From: Impatiens glandulifera | Lineage: Eukaryota > Streptophyta > Magnoliopsida > Ericales > Balsaminaceae | Assembly (NCBI RefSeq): GCF_907164915.1 | Contig: NW_025919459.1 | Span: 62,001-126,000 of the forward strand | DNA: 64,000 nucleotides | Direction of reading: 5' to 3' | In this document: positions 44,361 to 56,456 of the stretch, piece after piece | Position numbering within the stretch: the stretch's first letter is position 1 | How the letters are laid out: each line of letters begins with the position of its first letter | Notes under the pieces: model-generated | What the model was told of the DNA's origin: nothing | What the model saw: only the letters and a program-made list of their open reading frames with translations | Databases searched by the model: none | Program-made: the position numbers and the translations under genes

Positions 44361-47300
44361 TCATCTCCCCCATCAGAAGTTCGTCGACCCCGACGAAGAG
44401 AGTGTTGTCTTGTTGGCCTCCTTGCAGCTAGCATCTCTGGGCATTGAATACTTATAACTTCTGCATCTTCCCAAGTTTGGTCTTCTGTTTGGGTCCCATC
44501 CCAATTGATTAGCATCTGTTTTTTCATTTTTCCTTGCACCATAATGTCTTGTTCACCAACAATTTTTCCGGTCCTTTTGGTTGTGTGCTAAGTTGGGGAA
44601 TATTTTCTACAACAGCATGGGTACCTTTGAATGATTTTAATTGCGAGACATGGAAGACATTATGTATTCTGTTGTCGGCCCCGAGTTCCAGCTTGTAAGC
44701 AACTTCCCCAATCCTTTCCAACACTTCAAATGACCCAAAATACTTTGGTGAGAGCTTGTGGAATAACTTCTGTACAGAACGTTGTCTATATGGTTGTAAT
44801 TTCACCAATGCCCAGCTACCCACTTGCAACGTGACATCTTTCCTCTTCTTGTCCTGCTGCTTCATACGATTCTGGGCTCTTTTCAAATGGAATTTTATGA
44901 GTTGGAGTGAGGCTTCCCTGGCCGTTAGCGATACATCCACCTCTTCCACTCTCGAGTCACCTGCTACATACGGTGTGTGGACCGGGAGGATATTCATATA
45001 TAGCTTCAAAAGGAGTTGTTTGTATTGCTGTATGAAAATTAGTGTTATACCACCATTCAGCCAAAGGCAACCAGCGTACCCAATCTTTCGGTGTTTGGCC
45101 AGCCATGCAGCGTAGATAAGTGACCAAGCATTTGTTGACTATCTCGGTCTGGCCATCCGTCTGGGGGTGATAGGCTGAAGATAAAGCTTGTTTTACTCCT
45201 TGTATACTTAAAAATTCCTGCCAAAAGGTGCTTAAGAACACTTTGCCCCGATCACTAATGATGGTTGTTGGCATTCCGTGGAGCTTGGAAACGTTGTCCA
45301 CAAATAACTTAGCTACTATCCGGGCAGAAAAGGGGTGTTGCAGACTCATAAAGTGGGCCATCTTCGATAGTCTGTCAACTACCACAAATATAACACTTTT
45401 ACCTTTTGACTTAGGCAAGCTTTCAATGAAATTCATGGAGACCGATTCCCAGAATCGATTGGGAATTGTTAAGGGCTGAAGCAGACCCCTATATGCTAAG
45501 TTATCAGATTTATTTTTTTGGAAAACTTCATAGGTCCGGACAAATTCCCTAATGTCTTTAAGCATACCTGGCCAATAGTAAACAAGTTGCATTTTCTTCT
45601 GGGTGACCAGAGTCCCCGAATGCCCCCCTTCTTCTCCCAAGTTCATAGCTGCAATTAAGGTATTTCTGAGGTCGTTATTCTTCCCCACCACCAGCCGGTC
45701 CCTTTTCCTTAATAACCCGTGGTCGTATGAGCAATCTGGGTGAGAATCAACATTAGCCAGAATTTCACAAATGACTTTGGTTAAGTTGGGATCTTCTTCA
45801 TAGCTTTCCTGAATCTATTTTTGGACAGCAGTGTGATAGACCGAAATTCCTGCACATTGAACACCTACTACCCGCCTAGACAAAGCATCTGCCACCAAGT
45901 TTTCTTTTCCCTTTTTATATTGAACAACAAAGTCATATCCCACCAATTTATAGAGCCATTTCTCTTGAGCCGGGGTTTGAACTCTTTGTTCCAGCAAGTA
46001 TTTAAGGGCTTCATGATCGGTTTTTACAATAAATTGCTTGTACCTAAGGTAAGATCGCCACTTCTCCACCGCAAAGGTTAAGGCCATGAGTTCTTTTCCA
46101 TATGTGGATGATGGTAACTTTTCTGGTTCAATCCCTTTGCTTATGAATGAAATTGGTCGACCTTCTTGCATTAGAACTGCCCCTATACCAATTCCGCTTG
46201 CATCGGTCTCTACTACAAAGGGAATATCGAAATTTGGAAGCGCCAGGACCGGAGGGGAAAGCATACGTTGTTTCAACAATAGAAATGCATCTTCAGCTTC
46301 TTTATTCCATTCAAACTGACCCTTTTTCAATAGGGCCGTGAGTGGTCGTGCTATGGAGCCGTAGCCTTTTATAAATCTTCTATAGTATCCGGTCAGACCA
46401 AGGAACCCTTTCAATTGCTTAGGAGATTCTGGAACTGGCCATGTGCTCATTGCTTCTAACTTTGCTGGATCTGTGGCTACACCATTCTCGTCAAGGATAT
46501 GGCCAAGATAGGCAATTTGCTTGCACCCAAAATTATATTTCCCCTTGTTAAGGAATAATTCGTTATGTTGCAATATTGAAAGTACCTTATGTAGGTGCTG
46601 GATATGTTTCTTCCATCTCGGGCTGTATACTAGGATATCATCAAAAAATACTAGCACGAACTTCCTTAAAAATGGTTTCAGGGTCGCGTTCATTAAGCTT
46701 TGGAAGGAGGACGGTGCATTGGTTAGGCCGAAGGGCATCACCAAAAACTCATACAGGCCTTCGTGAGTACGGAATGCTGTTTTGTGGCAATCACCTGGGT
46801 GCATCCTTATCTGGTGGAATCCTGAGCGCAAATCGAGCTTGGAAAAGAACCTGGACCCATGCAATTCTTCCATTAACTCTTCAATGACCGGGATAGGAAA
46901 CTTATCCTTAATGGTTGCTGAGTTGAGCCGCCTATAATCAATACACATTCTCCATGATAAGTCTTTCTTTCGGACCAACACCACAGGGGCGGCAAAAGAG
47001 CTGTGGCTTCTTCTTATGACTCCCCTGTCTAGCATATCGTTGACCAAATGTTCAATTTCTGTCTTCTGCAGGGCAGGATATCGGTAGGGACGCATGCATA
47101 CAGCTTCTGTGCCTTCCTTTAATGGGATACGGTGATCTTGTTCCCTGGCGGGTGGTAAGTTCTCAGGTTGCTGGAATATTGGGCTGAAATCATCTAGAAT
47201 TTGCTGAAGGTCTTCAGGAATATCATCTGGTGGCCTTGTAGAGAGCGAGAAAAATTGTGCTTCGTTTTTACTTCTTATTTGGATCATGGAAGCAACATTG

Positions 47301-48877
47301 CCTTTCTTTAATAACTTCTCTAGGTGATCACCCTTCATTAAATTGATTTGTGTATGGGGTATGCCTTGCAAGACCGTGGTTATCTCTTCCCTTTTAAAAG
47401 AGAGTGTTAATTTTTCAAAGTCCCATTTTGAAGGGCCTAGAGTAATCAGCCATTCGATTCCCAGCACAATATCATACCCTGTCATTGTCAATACCTTCAT
47501 ATTTGCTTGATAAAACTTGCCTTCCATAGACCATTTCAGATCTTGGCAGAAACTAGAGCATAGAATGTTAGAGCCGTCTGCCACTCGGACCGAGAGCACT
47601 TGGGTGGGAAGTATGTCATGGCTAATATTCTTCATTATCCTGCTATTAATGAAATTATGAGTGTTGCCTGTATCAATTAAGATCACGACCGGTAGGTTCC
47701 CAATTTTACCAAGAATCTAGAGCGCTTGAAAGGTTTTAGAACCCGTCAATGCATGTAAGGATATGGCTAATTCTTCCACTACGTCAGGCTACAAAAGAGA
47801 ATCATCAAGATCTACCTCCGGAGCAGGTTCTTGGTCGGGTTCTTGATTTTCTTGATTGGCCGAGACCATGAATAACTTTGATTTACACCTGTGATTTGGT
47901 TGCCATTTTTCGTCGCAAGTGTAGCATAGGCCTTTCCTTCTCTTTTCATCCATTGAGGCTGGGTCTAATTGCTTAACATGGCCCTGATTTGCACTCGAAG
48001 AAGACCCATATGACGAGCTCGGCTTGATGTATGGGGCTCTGTTCGTGCTTTGCCAACTTGGTTTGACGATGCTCGGATTGGGCAGTAGTGGTGGCTCGTC
48101 GCTGTACAAATTCCCATTGCTCATTAAAGACCGGTACGTTGCTTCTTGGACTTTAGCCATGGCCATGGCTTCGTTTAGAGAATCTGGGAATCGCAACCTA
48201 ATACAGTTTGTAATTTCCTCCCTTAGACCGGACAAGTAACAATCTATGACGTACTCCCTTGGCATGTTGTAGAGTTTTTGAGAGATCGACATATATTGTA
48301 GATTATAATCTTGAACCGACCCAACCTGTTTCAGATTCATCAACTGTCTCATTGGAGTGTCGTTTATAGAGGGTCTGAATTGCGTCATAAGATCTCTCTT
48401 GAACACTTCCCAAGATAGGGCCTCCATATGATCTCGATTCTGTAGATAAGATCCATACCACATTCTTGCTTCGCCAGAAAAGTGAATGGGTGCAATTTCT
48501 AGTTTCGTGGCATCCCTAGTTTTATCCACCCTGAAAAATTGCTCGGCAGATATTAGCCAGCCCTCGACATCCGACCCATCAAACCGAGGAAAATCGACCT
48601 TGGTTAGCCGAGTAGGAGGAGCATAGTGTTGGTCGCGGTTCTGGCCAGGGTGCGGGGGCCTAAATGGTGAAGGACCATGGAAAGAATTATCATCATAGGG
48701 TCTGTGGCGGGGTTCTTGCACGTTTCCAGATGCCCCGCTCTCAAAGGCTGCCATTCTTTCTTCAGCCGCATCAAATCTTCGGTCTATGGAAGCTTGCATC
48801 GCGACTGTTTGTTGGGACAGGTTTTCAATAAGGGCCTTGAGCGCATCCATTTCTGATTGCTGACGAGTTTCTACCAT
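44342..48877 (-). pseudogene. Gypsy gag-pol polyprotein with chromodomain, lightly broken
   Basis: Gag starts at ATG 48877 and includes the retrotransposon gag domain and a zinc-knuckle-like CYTCDEKWQPNHRC. Protease is ILIDTGNTHNFI. RT shows FSKLDLRSGFHQIRM and FFDDILVYSP; RNase H shows VETDASGIGIGAVL. Integrase follows with VVVDRLSKMAHF, IISDRGKVFLS and YHPQTDGQTEIVN as DDE residues. Its H2C2 finger has lost cysteines (TYEVFQKNK). The chromodomain region is MLINWDGTQTEDQTWEDAEV. In-frame TAG codons stand at 47789, 47717 and 45815. Frameshifts occur near 44990 (integrase C-terminus) and 44540 (before the chromodomain). Chromodomains steer integration to marked heterochromatin in this lineage. 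Confidence 0.95.
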
Positions 48878-48891
48878 GTTGAGAATCGACC

Positions 48892-48904
48892 AGCTCTGAT
48901 ACCA
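48892..48904 (-). other. Primer binding site of the Gypsy element
   Basis: Minus-strand TGGTATCAGAGCT three bases inside the 5' LTR end; complementary to initiator tRNA-Met. Confidence 0.88.
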
Positions 48905-48907
48905 AGA

Positions 48908-49359
48908 TGTTAGACTTTAAATTATGATCGAGCCTTTCAAGTTCTTTAATTCAAGAAACGGGTTCTTGATGATGGAATTCAACACTCAAGCGCAGTGGAC
49001 ATAGAATGAGAGGAGAATTCGAGGTTAGGGAGAGAAGAGCCGAGGGGAGGAGAGAAATACCACTAGATTACACCTAGCGGTCCAAGAAGGGGGAGGAGGG
49101 CCGAGAGATAACTTAGAGCACCAAGTTCCAAAATATTCAATTCATAGCCCCAAAAAGTGGGGTGGGCATCAGCATTTAAAGAGGCTGAAGTACCCAAGAG
49201 TCGGTTACAAATTTGTTAAACAACTTACAAAATAACAGAATTCAGTTTTAAAGAAATATAAGAGAAGATAAAAGATGAATTATTACACGGAACATAAAGC
49301 TGGCCCAATTGTTCCATAGGACCGAGGAGGGTGCGCTTTCTTATTCGAGGATCGTAACA
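48908..49359 (-). repeat. 5' LTR of the Gypsy element
   Basis: Pair of 43908-44360. The right edge GTAACA is followed by target copy CAATA. Confidence 0.95.
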
Positions 49360-49639
49360 CAATATTATATTAAATTACATAGATTATGTCTAATAAATAA
49401 ATATTAAATTAGACTTATAAGGAATTAATATAATATAATAATTTATCATATTTTGATAATATCTTATAAATATATTATTCTTATATTATAACATAAACTC
49501 TTCTGAATATTTTATGTTTTTACATGATTATATATTATCTATAAATTTAATTCATGATTGAATAAATACTAAAAATTAGATATTGGTCTCCAGCATCATT
49601 CATTTTGAGGCATGTCTAACCTTAATTCACAATATTTTT

Positions 49640-49938
49640 AGAAATCCCCAAATGTCTTCATGCGCAATTTTCAATATCTTTTAAATTTAATTATCAAGAA
49701 TCTCCTGTCAAAAAGACGTGTCTTCATACTCAATTCCCGAGATTTCTTGAATCCAATTATCAAGAATCTTCTACTAGAAAGCCACATCTTCATTTGCAAT
49801 TTTTAAGATCTTTTTAAACAAGTGGTCAAGAATCTTTTACTAGAAAGTAGCATCTTCGTGCACAATTTTCAAGATCTCTTGAATCTGGTTATCAAGAATC
49901 TTTTTTCAGGAAATCGCATCTTCATGTGCAAAGCTCAA
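49640..49938. repeat. Tandem repeat of about 75 bp, four degenerate units
   Basis: Units share TTATCAAGAATCTTCTACTA, then GAAAGCCACATCTTCAT, then GCAATTTTCAAGATCTCTTGAA. The array ends directly at the left LTR of Copia copy 3. No coding potential. Confidence 0.85.
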
Positions 49939-49939
49939 G

Positions 49940-50300
49940 TGTTGGGTTATGGAGTTTACACTTATAATAAACTCTACCAGTGTTAACTAGAGTTTATAGG
50001 GTTTGTATTTGGTTTTGGGTTTGGGCCTAACCAAGAGTTATTTAGGTTTATTATCTGAATGTTTGCCCTATAAATATGTGATTATTAAGGGTTTACAAGG
50101 AGGATATATATAATTCTACAAAGATAAAATGTGACGCAAAAACTCTGTATTCCTTCTTCTTCATAGTGAAATCTGGTGGTGGCTGAAATGGACGTAGCTC
50201 AATTTGAGTGAACCACTATAAATATGTGTCTTGTGTTCTTCTTTTTGCGTTTTTATAGATTGTTTCAAGCAGGTCGGATTTGGGAGATACAAATCCTAAC
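49940..50300 (+). repeat. Copia copy 3: left LTR, plus orientation
   Basis: TGTTGGGTTATGG at 49940 to AATCCTAACA at 50300, followed by plus-strand primer site TGGTATCAGAG (50303-50313) and leader GATCTGAGCA. It is the inverted partner of 53262-53631. A direct LTR would be expected here if the element were normal. Confidence 0.9.
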
Positions 50301-50336
50301 AACTGGTATCAGAGAAGCTAGGCTAGATCTGAGCAA

Positions 50337-53218
50337 TGATCAGCTTCACACCTCAGAAAATTGTTACTTTTCATGAAGCTATCGAACTTCTTGTATCATT
50401 TCCTTGGAGCCTGTTTCAAACCATACAGACTATTCTGAAGCTTACACACAAGCTCATCTTTTCCTTTGATTTCAAATCCTTCTAGTTGTCGCATATAAAT
50501 CTCTTCGTCTAAATCACCATGAAGAAAAGCAGTTTTGACACCTATTTGTTGAAGATGAAGGTCTTCTTTCACAACCAAACTCAAAATAGTTATAATTGTC
50601 ATCAATTTAACTACTAGAGAGAAGATCTCATTGTAGTCAATACCTTCTTTCTATTGAAATCCTTTCACAACCAACCTTGCCTTGTACCTCATGGTTTTAT
50701 CATGTTCGTCTTTAATCCTGAAGATCCATTTGTTGTGAAGTGCTTTCTTACCTTTTGGTAGCTCAGTGAGCTCCCAAGTATGATTCAACGTCAAAGAGTC
50801 CATCTCATCTTTCATTGTAGACTCTCACTTAACTGATTCATCAGATTGTATTGCTTCCTCATAGCATTCAAGTTCATCTTTATTTATCAACAAGATATAG
50901 TTCAGAGATGGAGACCACCTCTCAACTGGTTTTCGATTTCTTGACGATTTTCTCAACTGTATAACCGGTGTTTGTTAATTTACCTCTAGGGCCACGTTCT
51001 CAATGATTTCATTTTCAACAACACATTGTTCTTTTTCGACAGTCGGTATATATTCAACTGAAAATTCTCTCAAATCGACTGTATCAGTCTCTTCCAACTT
51101 GGAATCACCATTTGATGTGTTCCCAACACACTCTTTGTAGAGAACCTGTTCATTGAAGATAACATTTCTACTACGAATAATCTTCCAATTTTGATTATCC
51201 CAGAAACAATAACCAAACTCGATATCACCATAACCAATGAAAAAATATTTATTAGACTTTGGATCAAGCTTGCTCCTATCACATTCATTAATATGAACAT
51301 ATGATAAACAGCCAAACACTTTCAAATAAGAAAGGTTTACGAGGCATCTTTAGGAATTCTGAATTCAAGAGGAACGAAGGGTCCCCTGTTTATCAAATAG
51401 GCAACAGTATTGATAACTTTTGCCTAGAAGGTTTTAGGCAGCCCTGCATGCAATCTCATGCTTCTAGCACGCTCGTTCAATGTTCGATTCATTCGTTCAG
51501 CTATTCCATTCTCTTGAGGCGTTCGGGGAATATTCTTCACTATACTGATCCCATTCACAACACAATACTCTTTGAAATCTGAATTGATATATTCACCTCC
51601 GTTGTCGGATCTCAAGCACTTAACTTTCTGATTTGTTTCATTTTCAACCAAAACCTTTCATTTCTTGAAAATAGAAAATACTTCAGACTTGTGCTTCATA
51701 AAATATACCCCTACCTTTCTTTCGAATCATTTTATAAACGTCGCGTAATATTGTCTCCAATAGAAGTAACAGGTGCAGGTCCTTCTATCAGTGTGTAACA
51801 ACTCTAGCATTTATTTCTTGAGCTCCTTCCCAATTTTTAAGAAACTCACCCATTTCTGTTTTCCAAGAATGCAGTTTTCACATAACTGATGTTCAACAGA
51901 TTTCAGTTTTGGAATCTTTCTATTCTTCAAAAGAATTTTCATCCCTTTTTCGCTCATATGGCCCAACCTGCAATGCCACGGCTCACTGTTCTTCGAGTCA
52001 TCAACTACAACAACAACTATTTCTCTACAACTTGAAGTCGTGTATAATGTTCCAATTTTGTGACATCGAGCAACAACTATATTGCTCCTTTAGTCACCTT
52101 CCATGCACCATTTCCACAACAGAAATTGTGACCTTCTTCAACAAGTTGTGTAATAGAAATCAGATTGCGCATTAAACCTGGACTGTGTCTCACCTTATTA
52201 ATCTTCCAAACATAACCATTTGTCATCTTCAATTTGATGTCCCCATGCCAACAATATCATGTGGCTCACCATCTACGAGATAAATTTCCCATAGTTTCCA
52301 ACCATATAATTCTCCATTAATTCTTTGTGGTAGTGGTGTGGAAAGATGCTCCCGAGTCCAAAACCCATGGATCTATCGGGCTATCAACAGACATAAGTAA
52401 CGCATTAGTGACAGTTTCTATAACAACATTGGCTGCATCATTTTTATCATCACTGTTTCTCTTCGGTGCTTTGAAGTTTCTCTTCAAATGACCCTGTTCA
52501 CCTCAATTCCAACACTTAAATATCCGTCCAGACTAGGACTGACTCCTCTTGCTCCTCGACATAGATTTGCTCTTACCTCAGTTGAAATTTCTATCATTAC
52601 TTATACCCCTGTTTTCCACATTCAGGGCAGAATCTTTGAACGTTTCACCAAAATCAATTTTACAAACCTCTTCAACAAAATATGATATCTAACTTCAACA
52701 AATTTTAGTTTAGCATTTCCAACTGAATTACTAATTGTTGTCCTCATATGTTCCTAGCTATTTGGTAGAGATGCTAACAAAATCAGGGCACTAACTTCAT
52801 CCTCAAAATCAATCTCAATAGATAGCAATTGATTCACAATTATATTGAAATCATTCAAATGAGTAGTGACAGAAGTACCATCAACTATTCTTAAGTAAAA
52901 GAGTCTTTTCATTAAGTGTATCTTGTTGTTAGCAGATGGTTTCTCATACATATCAGAAAGATCTTTCATCAGACCCATTGTGATCTTCTCCTTTGCTACA
53001 TTGTGAGCAATCGTCTTGGCTAGCGTCAATCGGACAACTCCTAAAACCTGTATATCAAGGAGTTTCCATTCAGCTTCATTCGTATTCTCTAGTTTCCCAC
53101 TCAAAGGAACATGAAGCTTCTTTCCATAAAGATAATCTTCAATCTGCATTCTCTAGAAGGCATAATTTGTCCCATCAAATCTTCCAATCCCATGTCCTAT
53201 ACTGTTCTCACTTGTCAT
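50337..53218 (-). pseudogene. Copia gag-pol of copy 3, decayed, truncated in RT
   Basis: Minus-strand frames start at ATG 53218 (MTSENSIGHG), with a stop in place of Trp soon after. Gag is at 53149-52754. The body continues through a degraded protease region, integrase (CLRSDNGGEYINS, ENGIAERMNRTLNER) and the spacer (SRNRKPVERWSPSL). RT follows with NKWIFRIKDEHD, VKTAFLHGDLDEEIYM and SLYGLKQAPRK-stop-YKKFDSF. The reading ends at about 50337 in RT, where it meets the leader of an oppositely oriented LTR. YVDD and RNase H are missing. Many stops are Gln or Trp codons changed by transitions. Confidence 0.9.
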
Positions 53219-53261
53219 TGTTTTCGATGCTCAGATCTAACATAGCTACTCTAATACCAGT

Positions 53262-53631
53262 TATTAGGATTTGTATCTCCCAAATCCGACCTGCTTGAAA
53301 CAATCTGTAAAAACACAAGAAAAAATAACACAAGAAGACACAGATTTATAGTGGTTCACTCAAATTGAGCTACGTCCACTTCAGCCACCACTAGATTTCA
53401 CTATGTAAAAGAAGAAAAAGGAATACAAAGTTTTTGCCTCACACTTTATCTCTCTAGAATTATATCTCAACCTTGTAAGCCCTTAATAATCACATATTTA
53501 TAGGGTAAACATTCATTTAATAAACCTAAATAACTCTTGGTCAGGCCCAAGCCCAAAACCAAATACAAACCCAATAAACTCTAATTAACACTTGTAAAGT
53601 TTATTATAAGCGTAGACTTTATAACTCAACA
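53262..53631 (-). repeat. Copia copy 3: right (5') LTR, minus orientation
   Basis: On the minus strand it runs from TGTTGAGTTATAAAG (53631) to ATCCTAATA (53262), followed by a mutated primer site TGGTATTAGAG (53249-53259) and gag. It is the reverse complement of 49940-50300 with clear divergence. The 5 bp outside the two LTRs (TCAAG left, GATCA right) do not match. Confidence 0.9.
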
Positions 53632-53820
53632 GATCAAACTCTTCTTAATAGTTCTTGTGGAATTAGCATAAGGTAGGTTCTTCGTGTGCTAATTCTCTTT
53701 GTTAAGAACACAACAATTGTACTTCTCCTTAGTCCATCACAGCTAAAATTTTAATTGTCCGCGACAATTATTTGCAACAAGTTATTCTTTTTCTTATTTA
53801 TCGGGAAGTTATCCATGTTC
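53632..53820. other. Short spacer between Copia copy 3 and the LINE
   Basis: 190 bp of AT-rich sequence with no recognised feature. Confidence 0.4.
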
Positions 53821-55945
53821 ATTATTTTTTTTTTGGGAAAACGACTTAGCTTCATTTCATTAAAAATTCCCAAAAACGGGAAAAAAACCACGAGTTTAAG
53901 AGATCATTCTAGACAGGCCTAGAATGATTTTGAAGTCGTAACATTCTGAATAAAAGCTAAAAACGTAAATGAATTATCTGTTTACAATGCTTTCAATTCT
54001 AGTGAGTTTAAAAAATGGTAAATTCCAGTTCCTACAGATATTCCAGTTCTGCTACGTGCTTGGAATTCCTCTCCACGTTCCCGCGAGGGCGCTGCAATCC
54101 GATACAATATCTTTCCATAATTTGTCAATGCTCCTACGGGTTCTGTCATATACCCTTGCATTCCGTTCTTGTCAAATGTTATACACCACTACTCCAAAGC
54201 CGCACTTGAACACGCTTGTTGCAAATCTATTTCCCTTGGCTTTGAGTAGTGCCGCTTCTTTGATTTCATTCCATTTGCTCGGGAAACTGATCAGCTCCAG
54301 GCTTTTATAGAATCTGTCACAAAGCTCCGAAGCAATACAACAGTTCCCGAATAGGTGATCTATGGTTTCTTCATTTCCTATGCATAGAAGACAGCTCGCG
54401 TCCGGGATGCTCATATACTTACTGATACGATCACGTGTGCTGAGTCTTTCCCAGAAGGCGAGCCATAGGATGAACTGGTGTCGAGGGATAATCTTCGTTG
54501 ACCATACAAGAGGAGCCCATTCTACTTTCTGCGCTTTTTCCCGGATTACCTCCCATATTTTCTTCAATACCAGCTTTCCATTGTCCTCAGCTTTCCATTC
54601 ATGAATATCCGGTCTGTCGTGTAGTTGTATGTTACTTATATGATCAAGTATCCTCTTTCCTTCTGGAATTCTTCTCAAGAGCAAGTTCCAATTCCCGTAT
54701 TTGATGTCTCTGATTTTCGCTTTTGCGCAGTCCCTTCTGATACGAGTATTTTGAAACTGCTCCTTGTTGATGATAGGCTGGTTTTCAAACCAAGGGTCGT
54801 GCCAGAATAGAGTGCCTTTCCCGTCCCCTAGTCGGATGTCATAAAGATTTGCAATATCGCTTCTTAGTTTAAGAATCTTTTTTAGAGACCAGCTCATACC
54901 TTCATGAATTTTGCAGGTCTAGATGCTGGTTTCGTGTTTCATAAATTTCGTATGCACCCATTTGATCCATAGTGACTCCTGATTGCGCTCCAAAGCCCAC
55001 AGATACTTGAAGGTTAGAGCCTTGTTCCACTCGATACAGTTCTTCAAGTCGATGCCTCCCTCGTCCTTCGGTTTACAGAGAGCGGTCCATTTGACTTTCT
55101 TTCCTCCTCTTCCACTATTACCCCAGATAAAATTTCTCATCAGTGTGTCGAGTTCCTTCATTACCTTCTTCGGAATGACCATTTGCTGCGCCCAATAGCC
55201 AACTATGCCCATAACCACGGTTTTGATAAGTTCGATCCTCCCTACATAAGAAAGTTTTTTCGCTGCCCAGCTAGATATCGTGTTTTTTACCTTTTCAATC
55301 AGCGGCTTGCAGTGTGAGATCTCGATCTGCTTCGCAGTTAACGGAATTCCTAAGTACCTTATGGGAAATCTGTCTTCCTTGATGCCCATGATGTTGAAGA
55401 TGTCCTGCTTTGTTTCGTCCTTCACGCCTCCATAAAATGCCACACTTTTGCTTTCATTAATAGTTAAACCTGTTACCTCAGAAAAGAACGTTAGTGCAGC
55501 CCTAATAGTTTTAATGGAATCAACGTCCGCGTGCGCTAGAATGAACAAATCGTCAGCAAAGTATAAATGTGTTACCTCCTCTACCTCACAGAATGGGTGA
55601 AAGATGTATGGACGATTCTTTCGGAACATCGCGAAGATGCTCTCAAAGATCGCCATGATAGCTACGAAAAGGTAAGAAGAGAGGGGGTCCCCTTGCCTTA
55701 CCCCGTTTTCACCCTTGAAATAGCCTCTGTGGACTCCATTGACGCTAACAACAAAGCAGGATGATGAAACGCATTGCATAATCCAATCGATAAAAATCAT
55801 AGGAAAAGCAAAAACAATCAGAAAGTCTCGAATGGCTTCCCATCTAACAGAGTCAAAAGCTTTCTTGATATCTATTTTGAAAGCCACTCTCGGGGATATT
55901 TTCTTTTTCCTGTAGCCTTTTATAGGCTCTGCATGAGAAGTAGCA
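53821..55945 (-). mobile_element. LINE (L1-type non-LTR retrotransposon), 5'-truncated
   Basis: On the minus strand the body runs from RT coding sequence at the right to a 3' UTR at the left that ends in a short poly-A (plus-strand T-run 53825-53834), preceded by a typical plant L1 end (GCTAAGTCGTTTTCCC). The endonuclease and early RT are missing: the first recognisable residues are HAEPIKGYRKKKISPR at about 55930. This is the usual 5' truncation from incomplete reverse transcription. A target duplication was not identified. Confidence 0.9.
54172..55932 (-). pseudogene. LINE reverse transcriptase with zf-RVT domain, partial
   Basis: A single frame with one internal stop at 54919-54921 encodes most of an L1-type RT: FKIDIKKAFDSVRW, GVRQGDPLSSYLF and the catalytic YFADDLFI. 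It continues with SYVGRIELIKTVV and MRNFIWG, then a zf-RVT region (RHQFILWLAFWERLSTRDR, CLLCIGNEETIDHLF). The stop lies between RT thumb and zf-RVT. The N-terminal endonuclease is absent. Not functional. Confidence 0.92.
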
Positions 55946-56007
55946 CAAGTGAAAACATTTGGAGTTCAGGGTTGCAAACTCTATATAAGTAGCACAAGTG
56001 AAAACAT
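55938..56007 (+). repeat. 21-bp direct duplication at the LINE 5' junction
   Basis: AAGTAGCACAAGTGAAAACA occurs at 55938 and again at 55987, separated by about 28 bp. The first copy adjoins the LINE truncation point. It may be a filler or micro-duplication made during insertion. Confidence 0.75.
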
Positions 56008-56009
56008 AT

Positions 56010-56456
56010 ATATATATATTCAATATGTTATAAACATTTATATTTGAATAAACCACCAAAATAAAGTCCTGATGACAAAGATTATTTACAATAAGAAATG
56101 TTTGCGGTATATGTAATTACTTTTTTCGTTTTTCTTCCACTTCTCGTAGGAATTAAATAATTCGTTAAGTATGACTTGATACCAATTAAACTTTGGGATA
56201 TTATTAACATCAAAAATATATTTGAGAATTTTAAATCCGCAAGTAGAAAAACAGATTTGAGGATTATTAACAATGCATAAAAGTGTATATAAATGAATGA
56301 TGCTTTGAAATGTAGGTTTTGGGATTAACTCTATACTTGGATTGTTGACTCTGCGATGTTCAAAAAAAGTTGTTGACAACATATAGTACAAAGTCAATCT
56401 TAAAATTATTGTCAGTTATTGTGTTCTACAAGATCTTCTCTTGTATTTCGGTTGTT
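56010..56456. other. AT-rich spacer, no gene
   Basis: Two overlapping minus frames occur, both without recognisable domains and rich in Ile/Asn/Lys as expected by chance in AT-rich DNA. Confidence 0.4.

Larger units (their letters stand above)
43908..49359 (-). mobile_element. Gypsy LTR retrotransposon with chromodomain (chromovirus), near full length
   Basis: LTRs of 453 and 452 bp (43908-44360 and 48908-49359), both TGTTAG...GTAACA, differ by about 6 substitutions and one 1-bp indel. Flanking 5-bp targets are CAATG and CAATA (one mismatch). Internal order on the minus strand is primer site, gag, protease, RT, RNase H, integrase, chromodomain, polypurine tract. About 1.3 percent LTR divergence makes this the youngest datable element here (below or around 1 My at usual plant rates, an inference). 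It is inserted in an older Copia LTR. Despite its youth the ORF already carries three in-frame stops and two frameshifts. Confidence 0.95.
43760..49493 (-). repeat. 5' LTR of the older Copia element, split by the Gypsy insertion
   Basis: The two LTR pieces are 43760-43907 and 49360-49493. Joined at the 5-bp target site they align along their length with 13320-13605 (inverted), and the right piece aligns with 43085-43247. The right edge reads TGTTATAATATAAG on the minus strand. Confidence 0.7.

Noticed and set aside
45815..46887. Several plus-strand frames within the Gypsy element
   Set aside because: Antisense shadows of conserved RT/RNase H coding sequence.
49935..53636. Target-site duplication for Copia copy 3 as a normal element
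   Set aside because: Left TCAAG and right GATCA do not match, and the LTRs are inverted, so a simple single insertion is not supported.
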